Shown: positions 44,939-54,766, counted from the stretch's first letter. The stretch: 64,000 bases of DNA from Azoarcus sp. DN11 (GCF_003628555.1 NZ_CP021731.1:2294001-2358000); one strand, 5' to 3'. Made by a program: numbers and translations. Notes: a model not told the origin generated them from the letters alone.

Positions 44939-45102
44939 TTTGCCGCGCAGGGGTTCGCGGCGCCCGGCGCCTGGCTTCCCGCGGCGCACGGATTGCCGGC
45001 TGCAAACGCCGCCAGCGGCTGGCCGAGGGCGGTGCTGATCAGGCCGGCGGAAACCCTCGCGGCGACACTGCGACGGGTACGACACGTATGGGTGTGGTTC
45101 AT
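44935..45102 (-). CDS. small exported NPCAA-motif protein
   Basis: A 55-residue protein. A basic N-terminus with MNHTHTC and RTRRS leads into a hydrophobic, signal-like stretch (VSAGLISTALGQPLAAFAA), then two Asn-Pro-Cys-Ala-Ala motifs, the last ending NPCAAK. The larger protein at 48060-48341 has eight copies of the same motif. Its stop overlaps the DUF6969-type start (ATGA), and an ECF promoter motif lies 72 bp upstream. Probably a periplasmic thiol/metal-binding peptide, or a precursor of one. Not previously named to my knowledge. Confidence 0.75.
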   Translation of the reverse strand: MNHTHTCRTRRSVAARVSAGLISTALGQPLAAFAAGNPCAAGSQAPGAANPCAAK

Positions 45103-45173
45103 GGAAACGTCCCTTCATCATCAGTGTTTTTTCTGGCGCGACCAACCGTCCGTCGACGCGGATGGTCACTCAT

Positions 45174-45204
45174 ATTGGTCGTTTCCGATAAGGAATCCTT
45201 ACAA
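45174..45204 (-). promoter_or_regulatory. ECF promoter motif before the NPCAA/DUF6969 pair
   Basis: Minus-strand TTGTAAGG (45197-45204), 15 bp, CGACCAAT (45174-45181). With 48414-48444 it is the best match to the consensus TTGTAAGGAWTCC-N-CGACCAA that recurs eight times between 34 and 57 kb. Confidence 0.7.
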
Positions 45205-45257
45205 CGGCGACAGGGTCAATTCTTGTGCGGGCCTGCACGCCGGGGCGGTCGGCCGGA

Positions 45258-45287
45258 TGTAAGGACAGGGCCTCCACCACGACCAAT
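45258..45287 (+). promoter_or_regulatory. ECF promoter motif toward merF
   Basis: Plus-strand TGTAAGG (45258-45264), 15 bp, CGACCAAT (45280-45287). It is divergent from the copy at 45174-45204, only 53 bp away, and lies upstream of the MerR-type merF promoter. Confidence 0.65.
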
Positions 45288-45322
45288 AAGGAGGATGGAA
45301 GGGGCGGCGGGTCTCGCATCGC

Positions 45323-45353
45323 TTGACCCCGTAGCCAACTACGGAAATACGCT
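45323..45353 (+). promoter_or_regulatory. MerR-type operator/promoter of merF
   Basis: -35 TTGACC (45323-45328), a 19-bp spacer and -10 TACGCT (45348-45353). Inside the spacer is the dyad CCGTAG-CCAA-CTACGG (45329-45344). The over-long spacer with a central dyad is the hallmark of MerR-activated promoters. The arms are identical to those before merT at 48962-48977. Confidence 0.85.
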
Positions 45354-45385
45354 GGGCCTTCGCGACGATAGAGGAGTTCGAAACC

Positions 45386-45652
45386 ATGAAGACGCGCACC
45401 TTGCTGCGAACAGGCATTGCCGGATCGGCGGTCGCTGCCCTGTGCTGCGCCACGCCGGTGCTCGTGATCGTGCTGGGGGCCGTGGGACTTTCCGCATGGA
45501 TCGGCTGGCTCGATTACGTGTTGATGCCGGCGTTGATGATCTTCGTCGGCATCGCCCTCTACGCCCTGCGGCGGCAGTGGATCGAAGGCGCCTGTTGCGA
45601 GCCCGAAACCGAACTCGGGCCGGACTGGAAAAAGCAGGCGTCAAATGAGTGA
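45386..45652 (+). CDS. merF: mercuric ion transporter MerF
   Basis: An 88-residue MerF: two transmembrane helices, the vicinal pair Cys-20/Cys-21 in ALCCATPVLV in the first helix and Cys-70/Cys-71 (GACCEP) on the cytoplasmic side, both needed for Hg(II) transfer. It lies about 3.6 kb from the main mer operon with its own MerR operator, plus an ECF motif farther upstream. GATAGAGGAG precedes the ATG. Confidence 0.93.
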   Translation: MKTRTLLRTGIAGSAVAALCCATPVLVIVLGAVGLSAWIGWLDYVLMPALMIFVGIALYALRRQWIEGACCEPETELGPDWKKQASNE

Positions 45653-45721
45653 ATATGCTGCGCCCGCGCCTGCTGATAATGCCAGGCATCCCATGATTCC
45701 CTTTCGACCAGCGGCCAGACC

Positions 45722-46351
45722 ATGAATCCCAGTTCCCGCATCCCGACCGACTCGCGGCACCGCTTTCCCTGGTACGCGCGCCTGGTGTTCGCCAACCAGC
45801 GCCGCCGCTACGGGCGCGAACTCGAGCCGGCGCGTCTGTGGGCGCGCACGCCGAGGGTCTTCGCCGCGCTGTCGCTGCTCTACGGGGCGCTCGATCGGCG
45901 CCGCTCGCCCATTGAGCCTGCGCTGCGCTCGCTCATCACGGTGCGGGTGTCGCAAATCAACTGGTGTGCGTTCTGCGTGGATATCAATTCGGCCACCTGC
46001 CTCAAACGCGGCGTGAGCGAAGTGCAGCTCGCCGAGCTCGCCGGGTTCGAGCAGTCGCCGCATTTCGACGCGCGCCAGAAGGCGGCGCTTGCCTATGCCG
46101 AGGCCATGACGCGCACCGATGCCGGCGTTGACGACGCGCTCATGGCGCGCCTGAGGTCCCATTTCGGTGATGACGGAATCATCGAACTGACGGCGCTCGT
46201 TGCCTTCCAGAACATGTCGAGCAAGTTCAACGCGGCGCTCGCCGTGGCGCCGCAAGGCTTTTGTCGAACCGGCGGCGCCCGCGCCGGCGCGGCCGACCCG
46301 AGACTGCACGCGGATTCGGCTGCCGCAGGCGGCCATCAGCACGGCGATTGA
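45722..46351 (+). CDS. AhpD/carboxymuconolactone decarboxylase-like protein
   Basis: A 209-residue protein with the core SLITVRVSQINWCAFCVDINSAT (CxxC) and ARQKAALAYAEAMTRT. It has an Arg-rich N-terminus and a C-terminal tail that reads into a dispersed repeat, which supplies the stop codon region. The family contains thiol peroxidases. Downstream of merF on the same strand, 69 bp away, so it may share its regulation. No good ribosome site was seen. Confidence 0.78.
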   Translation: MNPSSRIPTDSRHRFPWYARLVFANQRRRYGRELEPARLWARTPRVFAALSLLYGALDRRRSPIEPALRSLITVRVSQINWCAFCVDINSATCLKRGVSEVQLAELAGFEQSPHFDARQKAALAYAEAMTRTDAGVDDALMARLRSHFGDDGIIELTALVAFQNMSSKFNAALAVAPQGFCRTGGARAGAADPRLHADSAAAGGHQHGD

Positions 46352-46392
46352 ACCGATGGTCCCCGTTCGCCCCGAGCTTGCCGAAGGGCCGG
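46346..46392. repeat. second copy of the dispersed element seen at 11342-11402
   Basis: TTGAACCG, CCCGTTCGCC, GAGCTTG, GAAGGGCCGGG in the same order as in the paaN-paaK gap, with substitutions between. It begins inside the last codons of the AhpD-like gene. Such GTTCGCC-GAGCTTG-CGAAGG blocks are a common short dispersed repeat type in beta- and gammaproteobacteria. Confidence 0.55.
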
Positions 46393-46455
46393 GCGTGGAC
46401 GGGTTCGGCCCAAACGGTACTTGACCGCGCCATTGCATCGAACGAGGAAGCCGCT

Positions 46456-47409
46456 TTGAGTGCCTTGCCGCCGCAGCCCCTGCCGCACCGGATCCCGTTC
46501 GTTCGCCGGCACCCGCGCCTCTTCCGGCTATGGGTCGGTATTTTGATCGCAGGCTGGGCTGCCGCCTTCGCCTTTACCTTGCGCCTGATCAATGCGTTCG
46601 ATTTCGGGGCCGGCGGGTTGGCCGCGACGGTAGCGATGCGCTTTGCGGTCGAAACCGTGGCATTCACCGCGCTCGCATATGCCGCCCTCCGCAGCCTGCC
46701 GCTGGGCCTCAAGCCCGGCCTGCGCGCGACCGTCGCGCTGGGCCTATGGATCGCCCTTGTCGTGCTGGGCGATTGCCTGTCGCGCCTCGAATACGGCGCG
46801 CTCGATACGATGCTGGCCTCGCTGCGCGACGCGATGGGGCCAGGCGACATCGTACTGGCGATTCTCGCCTACATGCTGGCGCTGGCGCTGCCTTTCGTTC
46901 CCGGCGTCGAGATCGGCCTGATGATCATCATGCTGTTCGGCGCTGCAGGGGCCATCGCCGTCTACGCGGCCACGATCGCCGGGCTTGGCCTCGCCTTCGC
47001 CGCGGGCCGTCTGATCCCGGCGCGCAGCTTGATGCACCTGCTGGAGCGCGTGGGCGTCGCCATTCCCGACGAGCCGCTCGACGCGGCGATGCGCGGCCTG
47101 GTGGCCGGCGGAAGAACCGGCGGCGGGGCGTGGAGACGGGCGGTCGTGCGGCTCCTGGCCTATCGCTACCTGACGCTTGCGGTCGCCTTCAACCTGCCCG
47201 GAAATTCGGTGCTCGGCGGCGGCGGGGGCATCGCTCTGCTGTGCGGGGCGAGCCGCCAGTTCGCGTGGCACTGGTTCGTGCTCACGGTGGCGGTGGCAAC
47301 CGTGCCGGTGCCGCTGCTCGTCGTCGCCGGCGGACTCGACGTCCGTGACCTCGTCCACGCGCACGACTTCGTCGAGAGCGTGATCGGGCAACTCGTCGCC
47401 GGATGGTGA
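46456..47409 (+). CDS. multi-pass membrane protein, VTT/DedA-like
   Basis: A 317-residue protein with about six hydrophobic segments. LALALPFVPGVEIGLMIIMLFGAAG resembles the re-entrant loop of VTT/DedA/TVP38 proteins, and NLPGNSVLGGGGGIALLCGASR is a second Gly-rich signature. A TTG start at 46456 is preferred because GAGGAAG precedes it at good spacing; longer in-frame starts run into the repeat. Function unknown, perhaps lipid or metal(loid) transport. It relates in style to the VTT half of the fusion at 34831-37056. Confidence 0.65.
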   Translation: MSALPPQPLPHRIPFVRRHPRLFRLWVGILIAGWAAAFAFTLRLINAFDFGAGGLAATVAMRFAVETVAFTALAYAALRSLPLGLKPGLRATVALGLWIALVVLGDCLSRLEYGALDTMLASLRDAMGPGDIVLAILAYMLALALPFVPGVEIGLMIIMLFGAAGAIAVYAATIAGLGLAFAAGRLIPARSLMHLLERVGVAIPDEPLDAAMRGLVAGGRTGGGAWRRAVVRLLAYRYLTLAVAFNLPGNSVLGGGGGIALLCGASRQFAWHWFVLTVAVATVPVPLLVVAGGLDVRDLVHAHDFVESVIGQLVAGW

Positions 47410-47620
47410 TGGGGAACAGCACGGCCGGGGCAACGCTGCGCCCGGCTTCGACGATGACCCCGCGGATCGTGGCGCGCACCGGGCAGGCTGAGCTTCGATC
47501 AAGCGCAAATGAATATCAGCACGCTATGATGTAAGCGGGGCAACCGGTTCGAAACCACATGTGCATTGCGCCCATGCAGTCCCGGGTTGCCATCAAACTC
47601 AACGACGTGGGAGCTTCGCG

Positions 47621-47962
47621 ATGCGAACCCTGTTCATCCTCAACGACGCCCCCTATGGGAGCGAACGCAGCTACAACGCCCTGCGTCTTGCCCGTGCCCT
47701 GGCCAGGCGTGACGGCGAGTCGGTTCGCCTGTTCCTGATGGGGGACGCGGTGGCGTGCGCAAAGGCAGGCCAGAAGGTGCCCGACGGCTACTACAACGCC
47801 GGCGACATGGTGCGCATGGCCGGTGGCGAAGTCGGACTATGCGGGACCTGCCTCGATGCGCGGGGGATTCAGGCGAACGAACTCGTCGAAGGGACCCGCC
47901 GCAGCACCCTGAACGAACTGGCCGAGTGGACGGCGGAGGCCGACAAGGTGTTGGTCTTCTGA
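47621..47962 (+). CDS. DsrE-family protein
   Basis: A 113-residue DsrE/DsrF-like protein: TLFILNDAPYGSERSYNALRLARAL, FLMGDAVACAKAGQ, then GEVGLCGTCLDARG with two Cys that could carry persulfide sulfur. Such proteins relay sulfur or act as small thiol carriers. It stands alone, 211 bp after the membrane-protein gene, a gap with no other evident signal. The ATG at 47621 gives the family N-terminus. Confidence 0.87.
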   Translation: MRTLFILNDAPYGSERSYNALRLARALARRDGESVRLFLMGDAVACAKAGQKVPDGYYNAGDMVRMAGGEVGLCGTCLDARGIQANELVEGTRRSTLNELAEWTAEADKVLVF

Positions 47963-48059
47963 AAAGATGGCTTTCACCGTACGGCAGACACGGCTCGCGC
48001 CCCGGAGGCATGCCTCCCGCCTGCTTCGGGCCGCGGGAGGTCTCCTAGGCCACGCCCGC

Positions 48060-48341
48060 TTATTTCTTGGCCGCGCAAGGGTTGGCGGCGTTCGCCGCGC
48101 AGGGATTCTTGGCCGCGCACGGATTCGCGGCTTTTGCGGCGCACGGGTTGGCCACTTTGTCCTTCATCTTGGGGGCGCAGGGATTCTTGGCAGCGCAGGG
48201 ATTCTTGGCCGCGCAAGGGTTCATCATCTTCGCCGCGCACGGGTTGGCCGCGCTATCGGCGGCAGCCGCCGGCAGTGCCAGCGCGGCAGCGGCAAGGGCT
48301 GCCAGCCCGAACGACAGGGTCTTGCGGGATAGGGTTTTCAT
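48060..48341 (-). CDS. exported NPCAAK-repeat Cys-rich protein
   Basis: A 93-residue protein with a Sec signal peptide (residues 1 to about 28, ending LPAAAAD) and a mature part that is almost wholly repeats of Asn-Pro-Cys-Ala-Ala-Lys. There are eight Cys at 35, 43, 49, 55, 67, 75, 81 and 89, each preceded by Asn-Pro. There are no aromatic residues in the mature part. It is likely a periplasmic soft-metal or metalloid sponge, or a precursor of a modified peptide. It has an ECF promoter motif upstream and a shorter relative at 44935-45102. Function is inferred. Confidence 0.85.
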   Translation of the reverse strand: MKTLSRKTLSFGLAALAAAALALPAAAADSAANPCAAKMMNPCAAKNPCAAKNPCAPKMKDKVANPCAAKAANPCAAKNPCAANAANPCAAKK

Positions 48342-48413
48342 GGGGAATCCTTTGTGTCGAGTGAGTTGAAGTGAAGGCCTTGCCAGCGGGGCGCAGCGCA
48401 CGCGCCCTAGTGG

Positions 48414-48444
48414 TTTGGTCGGGCCACAAACGGATTCCTTACAA
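48414..48444 (-). promoter_or_regulatory. ECF promoter motif before the NPCAAK gene
   Basis: Minus-strand TTGTAAGG (48437-48444), 15 bp, CGACCAAA (48414-48421). The match to 45174-45204 covers TTGTAAGGA-TCC and CGACCAA. The leader to the ATG at 48341 is about 65 bases. Confidence 0.7.
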
Positions 48445-48528
48445 CGAATTGCGCGGTCGTCACGCGGACGCCTCACCGGCCCGCGCCTGCAGATGCGGTA
48501 TGCGGCATGCGGTGCTTGGGCGGCGGGT

Positions 48529-48951
48529 TCATGAGCGCTCGGCCTGGGCGCCGTGCAGGGCCGCGATCAGCGGGCAGGAAACCTTGCCCCGATGCGCCTT
48601 GCATTCACTCACCAGCGTCGACAGCGCCGCTTCCATGTGCAGCAGATCCGCCAGCCGTGCGCGCACGTCGGCGAGCCGCAGCGCGGCCAGTTCCGCTGCT
48701 TCGCTGCAATGGGTGCCGTCTTCGAGCTTCAGCAGCTGGCCGATCTCGTCCAGGCTGAACCCGAGCCGCTGCGCCGCTTTCACGAACCTGACCCGCCCCA
48801 CGTCGGCACGCGGGTAGCGGCGGATTCCGCCGTAGGGCCGATCCGGTTTGGGCAACAGGCCCTTGAGCTGGTAGAAGCGGATCGTCTCCACATTGACGCC
48901 GGCTGCCTTGGCGAAGGCACCGATGGTGAGGTTTTCCGGCTCATCGTTCAT
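48529..48951 (-). CDS. merR: mercury-responsive regulator MerR
   Basis: A 140-residue MerR. The N-terminal winged helix ([26 protein letters not shown]) binds the dyad. Cys-82, Cys-117 and Cys-126 are at exactly the canonical Hg(II)-binding positions of Tn501 MerR. Divergent from merT over the operator at 48956-48986. It presumably also acts at the identical arms before merF. Confidence 0.97.
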   Translation of the reverse strand: MNDEPENLTIGAFAKAAGVNVETIRFYQLKGLLPKPDRPYGGIRRYPRADVGRVRFVKAAQRLGFSLDEIGQLLKLEDGTHCSEAAELAALRLADVRARLADLLHMEAALSTLVSECKAHRGKVSCPLIAALHGAQAERS

Positions 48952-48955
48952 GTAC

Positions 48956-48986
48956 TTGACTCCGTAGTTGACTACGGAAGTAACTT
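48956..48986 (+). promoter_or_regulatory. MerR operator/promoter of merTPA
   Basis: -35 TTGACT (48956-48961), a 19-bp spacer, -10 TAACTT (48981-48986), with dyad CCGTAG-TTGA-CTACGG at 48962-48977. Classical mer promoter architecture. It begins 5 bp from the merR start, so MerR also represses itself. Confidence 0.9.
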
Positions 48987-49021
48987 TAGTGCACCAAGCG
49001 CAGACCCGGAAGGAGAATCCC

Positions 49022-49372
49022 GTGCACTATCTGAAAACCGGCCGCAGCGCCCTGGCCGCCGGCGGCTTCGCGGCCATCCTCGCCTCGACCTGCTGCCTCG
49101 GTCCGCTGGTGCTGGTCGCGCTGGGCTTCTCGGGGGCGTGGATCGGCAACCTCACGGTGCTGGAGCCGTACCGGCCGATATTCATCGGCGCGGCGTTGAT
49201 TGCGCTGTTTTTCGCCTGGCGCAGCATCTTTCGCCCCGCCCAGGCGTGCAAGCCGGGCGACATCTGCGCCGTGCCCCAGGTCAGAACCACTTACAGGCTC
49301 ATTTTCTGGATTGTGACCGTGTTGGTGGCGGTTGCGCTCGCCTTTCCCTATGTCCTTCCGCTGTTCTATTGA
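49022..49372 (+). CDS. merT: mercuric transport protein MerT
   Basis: A 116-residue inner-membrane protein with three hydrophobic helices, Cys-24/Cys-25 in the first helix and Cys-76/Cys-82 on the cytoplasmic loop, all at canonical MerT positions. The GTG at 49022 follows AAGGAGAATCC and gives the family length; an upstream in-frame start at 48968 lies in the promoter. It moves Hg(II) from MerP to MerA. Confidence 0.95.
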   Translation: MHYLKTGRSALAAGGFAAILASTCCLGPLVLVALGFSGAWIGNLTVLEPYRPIFIGAALIALFFAWRSIFRPAQACKPGDICAVPQVRTTYRLIFWIVTVLVAVALAFPYVLPLFY

Positions 49373-49384
49373 AAGGAGATCGTC

Positions 49385-51338
<1,954 letters not shown>

Positions 51339-51406
51339 CGCAAAACATGGCGATGCTGCTGTCGAGCAGTGCATGTCGCTGACCTGAACTCACGAGGAGA
51401 TCCATT

Positions 51407-51733
51407 GTGAAACGGATAGTGCAAATCACGGTTCTGGCTGTCGGCCTGATGCTGGGGACGGCGTCCGCCACGGCCGCGCCGCAGACCTACAAGCTGCGCG
51501 TTGACGGGCTGTCCTGCCCGTTCTGCGCCTATGGCATCGAGAAGAAGCTGGGCGCGGTCAGCGGCGTCGAGCACGTGGCGGTCGACATCGCCAGCGGCAC
51601 CGTTATGGTCACGACGGCGGACGGTGCGACGCTGGACGAGGCCGTGGCCAGAAAGGCGGTGAAGGAGGCCGGATTCAGCCTGCGCGGCCTCCAACCGGCC
51701 GCCGCCCCGCAGGAGGCGGGACAGGCGAAATGA
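51407..51733 (+). CDS. exported HMA-domain metal-binding protein
   Basis: A 108-residue protein with a signal peptide (to about residue 24, ATAAP) and an HMA-like fold with SCPFCAYGIEKKLG; the CPFC pair replaces the MerP CAAC. A second, MerP-like periplasmic binder within the mer operon. The GTG at 51407 follows ACGAGGAGATCC. Its end overlaps the next gene (ATGA). The metal may be Hg(II) or another soft ion. Confidence 0.85.
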   Translation: MKRIVQITVLAVGLMLGTASATAAPQTYKLRVDGLSCPFCAYGIEKKLGAVSGVEHVAVDIASGTVMVTTADGATLDEAVARKAVKEAGFSLRGLQPAAAPQEAGQAK

Positions 51734-52623
51734 AGGCTGCGCTCAGGAGCGGCCTGGCCGCCGTGGGGCTGTCGGCCACAACCGCTTGGGGTGCGCCGAT
51801 CACCTTCAACACGGCGCTGCCGGTGCACGAGGGCGGCTGGGTGCTGCGCGAGCAATTCGTCTTCATGAAGGCGAGCGACGATCCCACGCCTGCCCGGCGC
51901 GACATGGAGGCGACCGGGCTGGTGTCGGTGCTCGGCCATGGCCTGACCCGGGACTTCGCGCTGTTCGGCATGCTGCCCTGGTTCGACAAGCGCCTGGACA
52001 TGCGCATGGGCGGTCAGGACCTCACCCGGCGCAAATCCGGCGTCGGCGATCTGACCGTGCTGGGGCGCTACACCGCCTACCAGTACGATGCACCCGGTCG
52101 CACGCTGCGCATCGCGCCGTTCCTGGGCGTGAAGGCGCCGACCGGCGACGATGGCGCCCGCGACCGCCTGGGCCGCCTGCCTTCGCCGGTGCAACCCGGT
52201 TCCGGTTCGTGGGACGTGCTCGGCGGTGCGGTACTCACCTGGCAGACCCTCGATTTCGAGTTCGACAGCCAGGTGAGCTACAAGGCCAATCGCGAAGCCA
52301 ACCGCCTGGGGGCCGGCAACGTCGTCGCCCTCGACGCCTCGCTCCAGTACCGCCTGTGGCCGCGCAGCCTGGGGGCCGGCGTCCCGGCCTTCCTCTATGG
52401 CGTACTCGAAGCGAATCTCGTGCATGCGGCCCGGGATCGCGTGCACGGCGCCGACGATCCGAACTCGGGGGGGACGACCCTGTTCCTTACCCCCGGCCTG
52501 CAATACGTGACCCGGAAATGGATCGCCGAGGCCGGGGTCCAGCTTCCCGTCATCCAGCATCTCCATGGCGCGGCACTCGGGACCGATTACGTCCTCACCG
52601 CCGGCTTTCGCATCAATTTCTGA
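51730..52623 (+). CDS. putative outer-membrane beta-barrel protein in the mer operon
   Basis: A 297-residue protein with a signal peptide (ending about TAWGA) and alternating beta-strand-like segments: GWVLREQFVFMKAS, FLGVKAPTGDDGARD, GSWDVLGGAVLTWQTLDFEFDSQVSYK. It ends in Phe (FRINF), the outer-membrane insertion signal. It resembles the MetA-like/phenol-degradation transporter group. Coupled to the HMA gene by ATGA overlap, so it may let mercury compounds cross the outer membrane. This is inference. Confidence 0.75.
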   Translation: MKAALRSGLAAVGLSATTAWGAPITFNTALPVHEGGWVLREQFVFMKASDDPTPARRDMEATGLVSVLGHGLTRDFALFGMLPWFDKRLDMRMGGQDLTRRKSGVGDLTVLGRYTAYQYDAPGRTLRIAPFLGVKAPTGDDGARDRLGRLPSPVQPGSGSWDVLGGAVLTWQTLDFEFDSQVSYKANREANRLGAGNVVALDASLQYRLWPRSLGAGVPAFLYGVLEANLVHAARDRVHGADDPNSGGTTLFLTPGLQYVTRKWIAEAGVQLPVIQHLHGAALGTDYVLTAGFRINF

Positions 52624-52631
52624 GGCGCCGA

Positions 52632-53621
52632 ATGCAGCTTCGATCCATCGCAAAGTGGGGGCGGAACCTCACGCTCGTGCTGGCCGCGCTGATCGCTGCG
52701 GGCTGGCTCGCATTCGTGCCCCGCAGCAAGGAGCCGCCCTACACGTTCGTCGCCGCGTGGGGCGAAAAGGGCAGTGCGCCAGGCCAGTTCGATGATCCGA
52801 CCGGGATCGCAGTGGCCGGCGACGAGGTGTTCGTCTCCGACTCGCGCAACGGCCGCATCCAGGTCTTCGACTTCGACGGCCGCTTCAAGCGGCTATTCGG
52901 CACGTCCGGGAGCGGCCCCGGCCAGCTCGGCCGTCCCATGAACCTGAAGGTGCACGACGGGCGCCTTTACGTCGCCGAGTACTTCAACGATCGCATTCAG
53001 GTATTCGGCCTCGACGGCCGCTCGCAGCGAATCATCGGCAAGACGGGGAACGGACCGGGTGAATTCAATGCGCCTGGCGGCGCGGCGGTGGCGCCGAACG
53101 GCAACCTGCTGGTGGCCGACTTCTACAACCAGCGCGTCCAGCGGCTCGGCGCGGACGGCACTCCGGTGCGCCAGTGGGGCGAAACGGGCAAGATCGGTAT
53201 CTGGGGGGGCGAGTTCAACTATCCGACCGATGTCGCCGTTGGCCCCGACGGCACGCTCTTCGTTGCCGACGGCTACAACGACCGGATACAGGCCTTCGCC
53301 CCTGACGGCGCGTTGCTGCGCAAGTGGGGCGGCCCGTTCGCGATGAACATCTTCGGCCCGTTTAACGGCTGGTTCGCCACGGTGACCAACGTGACGGTGG
53401 ATGGGCAGGGCCATGTGTTCGCCGCCGACTTCTACAACCACCGCATCCAGAAATTCGCCGCGGACGGCACGTTCCTGACCGCCCTGGGCGCCAAGGGGAG
53501 CGGCCCGGGGCAGTTCGATCACGCCATCGCCGCTGCCGTGGCCGATGACGGCACCGTCTTCGCCGTCGATTTCGGCAATAACCGCATCCAGAAGTGGCGC
53601 CAGACGGGAGCGGGACGATGA
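52632..53621 (+). CDS. NHL-repeat beta-propeller protein, membrane-anchored
   Basis: A 329-residue protein. An N-terminal membrane anchor or uncleaved signal (LTLVLAALIAAGWLAFV) is followed by five to six NHL repeats with the pattern G..G.F..P.G.AV....VFV.D..N.RIQ.F; examples end NGRIQVFDFDG, NDRIQVFGLDG, NQRVQRLGADG, NDRIQAFAPDG and NHRIQKFAADG. Probably a periplasmic propeller. It starts 9 bp after the barrel gene and is last in the mer operon. Its role in metal handling is unknown. Confidence 0.85.
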   Translation: MQLRSIAKWGRNLTLVLAALIAAGWLAFVPRSKEPPYTFVAAWGEKGSAPGQFDDPTGIAVAGDEVFVSDSRNGRIQVFDFDGRFKRLFGTSGSGPGQLGRPMNLKVHDGRLYVAEYFNDRIQVFGLDGRSQRIIGKTGNGPGEFNAPGGAAVAPNGNLLVADFYNQRVQRLGADGTPVRQWGETGKIGIWGGEFNYPTDVAVGPDGTLFVADGYNDRIQAFAPDGALLRKWGGPFAMNIFGPFNGWFATVTNVTVDGQGHVFAADFYNHRIQKFAADGTFLTALGAKGSGPGQFDHAIAAAVADDGTVFAVDFGNNRIQKWRQTGAGR

Positions 53622-53730
53622 TGAGCGCCACCGACCGGACACGCAGTGCCCGGCAATTTGCCTAGGAAGCAGCATTTCCGGTTCCGACGGGGGTGGGTTC
53701 GGGGTGCGTGCTTCGGGGGATGGCGCCTGG

Positions 53731-54630
53731 TCAGTCCTCGCTCAGTTGCGCCCGGAAGAAGGCAACGTTCACGATCAGTCCCGGCAGCAACCACTGGAAC
53801 AGACGTACCATATTCAGAATCTCGTTGAACTGTGCGCCGGCGGCAGCGCGCAGTTGCTCGGGCACGAGCCTGCCAGGGTTCGGAAGGGCGAGCACCGTAT
53901 CGACGGCGGTGCGATGAACCTCTTCCGTGATTCGCTCGTACGCCTCACCGCCGACTTGTTCCCGCAGCCCCGCCCATGCGGCGGAAAAGTAGGTAGGCCA
54001 CCGAGCGAGGGCGCGGTAGTCCGTGTTGACGAAAGGCAGGCCGAGGCGCGACGTGATGTCACTGTAAAGTTCGCGCGTCGGCGCGTCGACGTGATGCTTT
54101 TCCATCAGGACCAGGGGGACAGTCGCGGCTGCGCCGTGCCTGTTCGCGCCCGGCTGAACCGACGTTTCCGCGCTGAGGGAATGACCTTCGAGAAGTAGCC
54201 GCGCCTGGGTCGCGATCAGCAGGTAAGGCATGTTGCCGTGCGAGAAGACCTCGATCAGTTCCCTGATCTGCTCGATCTCACGCGCCGCGTAGCCGAGTTC
54301 GGCGAGCTGCGGTTGTAGCGGCGTGACCGAAAGGCTGCTCGCAACATCCTCCGCCGCCTCGCGCAGGCGCCGACATGCGGCGACGAACTCGACCGATTCG
54401 TACAGCGGCCGCAGTCCCTCCCATAAGGTCCCGTAGAACGCCGGGTAGTGCGCCATCGCCATCGTAACCACGCCCATCCAGGGCACTTGAAGAACGCGTT
54501 TGGTCTCGTCGTAAACCGCCTTGCGTGTGCCGGTCGCCAAATACTCGGGTACCGGATGCAGGAGCGGGATGGGGTCCGGCTTCAGACGCATGAGAGCGTT
54601 CGAACCGGCCGTTTGAAGTTTCCCGGTCAT
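53731..54630 (-). CDS. DehI-family 2-haloacid dehalogenase
   Basis: A 299-residue protein with an internal duplication: AMAHYPAFYGTLWEGLRP in the first half and ALARWPTYFSAAWAGLREQVG in the second, the pseudo-dimer pattern of DehI. NTDYRALA (Asp-204) fits the water-activating Asp of the second half. DehI hydrolyses both D- and L-2-haloacids without a covalent intermediate. It is divergent in fold from the HAD enzyme encoded at 38812. An ECF motif lies 89 bp upstream. Confidence 0.75.
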   Translation of the reverse strand: MTGKLQTAGSNALMRLKPDPIPLLHPVPEYLATGTRKAVYDETKRVLQVPWMGVVTMAMAHYPAFYGTLWEGLRPLYESVEFVAACRRLREAAEDVASSLSVTPLQPQLAELGYAAREIEQIRELIEVFSHGNMPYLLIATQARLLLEGHSLSAETSVQPGANRHGAAATVPLVLMEKHHVDAPTRELYSDITSRLGLPFVNTDYRALARWPTYFSAAWAGLREQVGGEAYERITEEVHRTAVDTVLALPNPGRLVPEQLRAAAGAQFNEILNMVRLFQWLLPGLIVNVAFFRAQLSED

Positions 54631-54718
54631 CTCTTTTCAGTCCTACAGGTTGAGTACAGCACTCGCTTCGATCAGATGTACTGCGTAGCGGGCGGTAACG
54701 GTCGTTGCGTCGGAGATG

Positions 54719-54748
54719 ATTTGTCGCGACGGCGCCCGTTTCCTTACG
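54719..54748 (-). promoter_or_regulatory. ECF promoter motif before the DehI-type gene
   Basis: Minus-strand GTAAGG (54742-54747), 15 bp, CGACAAAT (54719-54726). The base before GTAAGG is C rather than T. It points at the gene starting at 54630. Confidence 0.6.
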
Positions 54749-54766
54749 ACGGGCCTCGCTCTGGGT

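Noticed and set aside
48060..48260. tandem DNA repeats resembling a small CRISPR-like array
   Set aside because: The periodicity is the codon pattern of NPCAAK repeats in a protein with a signal peptide; units are 18 bp with no unique spacers.
51786..52631. upstream extension of the NHL-protein frame through the barrel gene
   Set aside because: The +1 frame through the barrel gene is low-complexity Arg/Ala. The NHL protein has a clear start with a membrane anchor at 52632.
54231..54260. GTAAGG within the DehI-type gene
   Set aside because: Coding sequence with no CGAC at the required spacing.
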